Below are positions 5,640 through 8,308 of a DNA stretch of 8,308 nucleotides, in pieces. Made by a program: the position numbers and the translations under genes. Numbering within the stretch: position 1 is the stretch's first letter; each line of letters begins with the position of its first letter. The notes below the pieces were generated by a model, which was given only the letters and a program-made list of their open reading frames with translations, was not told where the DNA came from and made no database searches. This DNA comes from Calditrichota bacterium (GTDB lineage Bacteria > Electryoneota > RPQS01). Location of the stretch: positions 1 through 8,308 of the forward strand of contig JAGVEU010000161.1 in NCBI GenBank assembly GCA_020057985.1, given 5' to 3'.

Positions 5640-6059
5640 TCAGGAGCTTTTCAAATATCCAATTGGAACCCATCCAGTTTCGCCGTTTTGATTGCCGCTG
5701 AGAATCTTTACCTTTGCTCTATTTATCCCGCGATCAAGTATCAGCACTCGAGAGTGGTTGTCGGCGGGAAGCATCAAACCACTAAGTAAAAGGCCCGATA
5801 GCCTTTCCTGATCCAAGGCCCTGTATGCATCTTCCATCTGCTTACACGCTGACTCGCTGACCGCGACGTTGACATACTGATTGCCTGAAATAACAAGGTA
5901 CGCGGTTCCGCCGATAGAAAGCCGTGAGCTTGACTCGTCCGAGGAGAATCTTCCAATGATGCCCAGCAGAATCCACAATCCCAGCAGTACTAAGAAGATC
6001 CAGCCGATTACTGACCAGCGAGATCTTTGCGGCTTTGTGCCCTGAGTGACATTATTCAT
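5640..6059 (-). CDS. Membrane-anchored SH3-like domain protein, unknown function
   Basis: This 139-residue protein has a short basic N-terminus (KPQRSRW), one strong transmembrane helix at about residues 16-36 (VIGWIFLVLLGLWILLGIIG), and a soluble remainder. By the positive-inside rule the C-terminal part should lie outside the cytoplasmic membrane. Residues about 103-137 (SRVLILDRGINRAKVKIL, then ETGWVPIGYL) look like a small bacterial SH3-like beta barrel. A segment with 'ACKQMEDAYRALDQERL' (71-87) is probably helical. No catalytic motif is visible. The ATG is preceded by GGGA about eight bases away, a weak site. It starts 41 bases after the PD-(D/E)XK gene, so the two are probably co-transcribed. 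SH3-like folds in such positions often bind peptide or cell-wall material, but that is inference. No strong terminator follows. Confidence 0.65.
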   Translation of the reverse strand: MNNVTQGTKPQRSRWSVIGWIFLVLLGLWILLGIIGRFSSDESSSRLSIGGTAYLVISGNQYVNVAVSESACKQMEDAYRALDQERLSGLLLSGLMLPADNHSRVLILDRGINRAKVKILSGNQNGETGWVPIGYLKSS

Positions 6060-6100
6060 CTGTTTTTCCCAAGAAAGAAGTGATAATGTGTATCGTGAAT

Positions 6101-7048
6101 CTATAAGACAGGCCTACGCATTATAGCAGCCGCTTCACGCGTGAAACGATCAACAAAATCCTCTTCAGGTCCGTGTACTTGACATATCTTCCTATGCAAT
6201 GGCCACGAAATGACCGTTGGTATTTGAGTGACAATCGCAGTACACTGCCCTGTAAACAGTACAGATCTCGTCTTGTGCAGGGTTCTTCCTGTTGAGGAAG
6301 ACCTTGCAAAATGAAACTCGATCTTCTTCCATGGAAGTTCGTTGACTATGTTCTCCATCTCATTGCGTAGCATTGTATCTGGCACTCTTGGATCGGGAAA
6401 GGATGGGGAAACCTGTCTTCCTTCCACGACGGAGTATCGCTCGTGCTGAATTAGCGGAGTCACATTAATAACAACGATGCCAAGATCAACATCTGATTCC
6501 TCAACTTGATTCGACCCCTTGATAATCGCCTTGGCCTGTGTGTCACGGTCCTTCGAATAAAAGACTTTGCACTCAATGCCCCATTTAGTTCGGTCGAAAG
6601 TAGCGGTCACATCGGGATTACCCATCATAACATCCTCACAGAAGCTGCTGGCTATGCATGCACATGTCAATTCCCAGATTTCGTCTTGTTCTTGAGAGCG
6701 AGTGGCTGGTTGCCGAAATGGCGTTCGAGCACTTCTGAGAAGCCTGAGACGCCCTTTGAGCCATTCGGGGACACCGCATTGAACGGTCATATGGATAGCT
6801 TTGATCAGGAATGACACTCCAAGGAGTTCTTGGCCTAAAATGGCTGGATTAGTGATCTTTGGAAGTTGAAATTCTCCGCGAAGATGCTGAGCTAACAAGT
6901 CGAGTCTTGATAGTGACTTCCCCAGAGGAGACGAAGCGTTTAGCTTGACGCTGTTTTGTGACAAGAACCTACGAAACCATGAGATTTCATCCCCAATTGG
7001 ATAAGAAGAAGAAACAGGAACTCCTAAGGGATTTAGAATATCAGGCAT
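6101..7048 (-). CDS. PD-(D/E)XK nuclease-fold protein of unknown role
   Basis: This 315-residue protein has no signal peptide and carries a recognisable restriction-endonuclease-like core. Glu126 ('DEIWELTCACI') sits on a helix, Asp146 lies in 'NPDVTATFD', and Glu159 and Lys161 lie in 'WGIECKVFYSK', together giving the E...PD...ExK pattern. A following helix with 'AIIKGSNQVE' (174-183) and a strand 'LGIVVINVTPLI' (189-200) match the usual helix and strand after the ExK motif. Upstream (1-120) is a mostly helical region; downstream (240-315) is a beta-rich segment without recognised motifs. Family members cut or repair DNA in restriction, transposition, recombination and phage defence, but no methyltransferase or recognition subunit is adjacent here. 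The ATG has only GGAA about eight bases upstream. It lies between an exported protein gene and the SH3-like membrane protein gene, both on the same strand. Confidence 0.7.
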   Translation of the reverse strand: MPDILNPLGVPVSSSYPIGDEISWFRRFLSQNSVKLNASSPLGKSLSRLDLLAQHLRGEFQLPKITNPAILGQELLGVSFLIKAIHMTVQCGVPEWLKGRLRLLRSARTPFRQPATRSQEQDEIWELTCACIASSFCEDVMMGNPDVTATFDRTKWGIECKVFYSKDRDTQAKAIIKGSNQVEESDVDLGIVVINVTPLIQHERYSVVEGRQVSPSFPDPRVPDTMLRNEMENIVNELPWKKIEFHFARSSSTGRTLHKTRSVLFTGQCTAIVTQIPTVISWPLHRKICQVHGPEEDFVDRFTREAAAIMRRPVL

Positions 7049-7086
7049 AGCTACATTCCGAGATGGTCAGCGTCCACTGCTCATAA

Positions 7087-7701
7087 TCATTTCGAAAGAC
7101 ATCGAATGACACTCTGAAACTCGTCACTCTGGCTCGTAGAGAAATCCTGATCCACATGTGTGCCGCGCATCCAAACCCTCATCGTCGCTATTTGCTTTTC
7201 GGCAAGCTCTTTCAGCTCTCGGTTCTTGCCGAACACGTCACCAAAGTATATATCTGCTTGCGGCACACAGTTAAATTCGCTGGCATGAGACAATGTCATC
7301 CTTGAGCCATCGCGAAAGAGAATGTTAATCTCATCCCCTTTGTCAATGCAAGTGCCTGCCCCGACAATTTCGATGGTCAAGATTACCTTCAAAGCATCAC
7401 TGCTTTTCATGATAAGAATTGCGAAACCAGTTTTTTGATCTTTGGAAACAACAATCGGTTTCTTTGCAGCCGTAATCACCTTGCCACTGACCTTGTCCGC
7501 TGTGGTTTCTATCCATGCTGAGCAGTCAAATTCACTCCCTGCACTGGGTGATGACTTCGATGCTGATTGCTCTTGATATTTCCACGTTCCATCTTCGTAC
7601 AGCAAGACCGTTTTGCCTTCTTTAGTTGTTGCGGTAGTTTGAGCGAATGCTGGCGTTAGAATTGACAAGGTCAGAATGAGAAGTGAAAAGTACTTCATCA
7701 T
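7087..7701 (-). CDS. Exported protein of unknown function with conserved cysteines
   Basis: From ATG 7701 this protein has 204 residues. It starts with a signal peptide (1-20, MMKYFSLLIL...TPAFA, cleavage before Gln21), followed by 'TTKEGKTVLLYEDGTWKY' (25-42), a segment often seen at the start of small exported Bacteroidetes-type proteins. A Ser/Lys-rich linker follows, then a compact domain (about 58-204). Cysteines lie at 60, 118, 145 and 201, with 'CIDKGDEINILFRDG' (118-132), 'EFNCVPQADIYFGDVFGKN' (142-160) and 'IATMRVWMRG' (171-180). From memory, the pattern C-x3-GD-x-I-x-I-x-F-x-DG followed by FNC and MRVW recurs in an uncharacterised secreted family; disulfides are plausible. It is probably periplasmic or surface located. 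A TTG at 7740 in frame would add 13 residues, but the Shine-Dalgarno before 7701 makes that unlikely. No function can be given. Confidence 0.75.
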   Translation of the reverse strand: MMKYFSLLILTLSILTPAFAQTTATTKEGKTVLLYEDGTWKYQEQSASKSSPSAGSEFDCSAWIETTADKVSGKVITAAKKPIVVSKDQKTGFAILIMKSSDALKVILTIEIVGAGTCIDKGDEINILFRDGSRMTLSHASEFNCVPQADIYFGDVFGKNRELKELAEKQIATMRVWMRGTHVDQDFSTSQSDEFQSVIRCLSK

Positions 7702-7707
7702 GCGATA

Positions 7708-7713
7708 CTCCTC
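7708..7713 (-). promoter_or_regulatory. Ribosome binding site deciding start of the exported protein
   Basis: GAGGAG on the minus strand lies six bases before ATG 7701-7699. This is a near-consensus Shine-Dalgarno at ideal distance and places the signal peptide exactly at the N-terminus. It rules against the longer form starting at TTG 7740. Confidence 0.8.
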
Positions 7714-7718
7714 TGATT

Positions 7719-7732
7719 TCAATCTTGATTGA
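7719..7732. repeat. 14-base palindrome upstream of the exported protein RBS
   Basis: TCAATC (7719-7724) and GATTGA (7727-7732) flank two bases. The palindrome is five bases upstream of the GAGGAG ribosome binding site, so it could be an operator near the transcription start. Its two-base loop is too tight for a good RNA hairpin. Low confidence, as six-base repeats arise by chance. Confidence 0.25.
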
Positions 7733-7840
7733 GGCAGCAAAAGTCTTTACTGTGCCTCGCATTGTTACTGGATGCTTCCGGGATATTTCTAATTTTCTTC
7801 TTGGTAGAATGTTTGTGTAGCTCCATTGGTTAGCTTTGAA

Positions 7841-8287
7841 TCAGTCAGTGATCAGCTTTTTCTTACCGGAGTAGACACCGCTTCCATCTGGCCCATGATC
7901 TATCTGCACGTTCAAGAAGGCAGTATCTTCAACGCTCTTCATTTTAAACCCTGAGGCATACGCCGCAGCGATAAGAATCCCTTCGGGAATGTAGACCCGC
8001 GATCCTTGCATTGCGGTGGCTTGCTCGACAAAATGCTTAAGTGAGTAACTTGTGAATCTGAAATTATAGTTGCGCTGCTTTTGCACTCTTTCCAGGAATC
8101 TCAGGCAAAGCGAGAATTCCTGCTGGTAGAAGGCCATTTGGCGTCGATCTTTGAGGAAGCTGTTGTCGGTTAGTCTTTTATAATTTTTCCCTTTTAATCC
8201 ATGCAGCGACAAGCGCTCATGCTTATCAGCAATTTTCTCGATCAGTGATTTTGACTTTGCCATTTCTTTGGTTCTCTTTTTCTCCAT
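7841..8287 (-). CDS. Small cytosolic protein of unknown function, accessory-type
   Basis: This 148-residue protein has no signal peptide or membrane segment. The N-terminal third is strongly basic and helical (MEKKRTKEMAKSKSLIEKIA and on). The middle is probably helical ('FYQQEFSLCLRFLERVQKQR', 53-72). The C-terminal part holds 'SYSLKHFVE' (80-88) and 'YIPEGILIAAAYASGF' (99-114), then 'DTAFLNVQI' (121-129) and a basic tail. From memory, a similar layout (S-Y-x-L-K-H-x-V-E, then Y-I-x-x-G-x-x-I-A-A-A-x-x-x-G-F, then N-V/I) occurs in short uncharacterised proteins on plasmids and genomic islands; this would fit the AT-rich neighbourhood, but I cannot verify it. ATG 8287 has GGAG six bases upstream. 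An internal ATG (Met9) is possible. The gene downstream starts about 140 bases later, so it may be transcribed separately. Confidence 0.65.
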   Translation of the reverse strand: MEKKRTKEMAKSKSLIEKIADKHERLSLHGLKGKNYKRLTDNSFLKDRRQMAFYQQEFSLCLRFLERVQKQRNYNFRFTSYSLKHFVEQATAMQGSRVYIPEGILIAAAYASGFKMKSVEDTAFLNVQIDHGPDGSGVYSGKKKLITD

Positions 8288-8308
8288 TTCGTACTCCGTT
8301 TGTTCTTT

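Noticed and set aside
6506..6814. Plus-strand 102-codon frame opposite the nuclease gene
   Set aside because: It lies inside a gene with an intact PD-(D/E)XK pattern on the other strand; its composition has no recognisable pattern.
1..8308. CRISPR array, tRNA, rRNA or transposase
   Set aside because: No regularly spaced direct repeats, no tRNA-like or rRNA-like sequence and no transposase motif were seen on either strand.

Overview
All genes I can support lie on the minus strand, so transcription runs from high to low coordinates. The best clue to the organism is the end of the large secreted metalloprotease (about 1625-3775). It carries an 'EQNYPNPFNPTT' motif followed by a FlgD-like beta domain with 'ATGVYLYRL' and a basic end. 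This is the Por/type IX secretion-type sorting tail common in the FCB superphylum (Bacteroidetes and relatives, and candidate phyla such as Zixibacteria, KSB1, Marinimicrobia and Latescibacteria). The combination of PPC-like domain, choice-of-anchor-D repeats and this tail, moderate GC and several starts with weak Shine-Dalgarno sequences fit an uncultured FCB-type bacterium. I cannot name a genus.

Left part (1-3775), reading in the direction of transcription: a matrixin-like metalloprotease with a signal peptide; a tandem-fused 4-oxalocrotonate tautomerase-type protein whose ATG directly abuts the protease stop codon; two consecutive perfect inverted repeats (1142-1199) that look like a dispersed intergenic repeat; an alpha/beta hydrolase with a G/S-x-S-x-G nucleophile elbow; and the first 33 codons of a further gene cut by the window edge. 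Spacing suggests one transcript starting upstream of the protease, although the repeat could separate the last two genes.

Middle (3898-5310): a PLP-dependent trans-sulfuration enzyme most like methionine gamma-lyase, closed by a clear Rho-independent terminator (3898-3924). Upstream is a 423-base stretch without a convincing long gene. It contains a short tandem repeat, a perfect 15-base palindrome around a TTGACA box, a possible plus-strand hairpin followed by T residues, and a 33-codon hydrophobic reading frame.

Right part (5640-8308): four poorly characterised genes in visibly more AT-rich sequence. In order of transcription they are a small cytosolic protein of unknown function, an exported protein with a signal peptide and conserved cysteines, a PD-(D/E)XK nuclease-fold protein, and a membrane-anchored SH3-like protein. 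This looks like accessory cargo. The nuclease and membrane protein genes are only 41 bases apart and make the best candidate for an undescribed functional pair, but nothing in the sequence proves a defence or other role.
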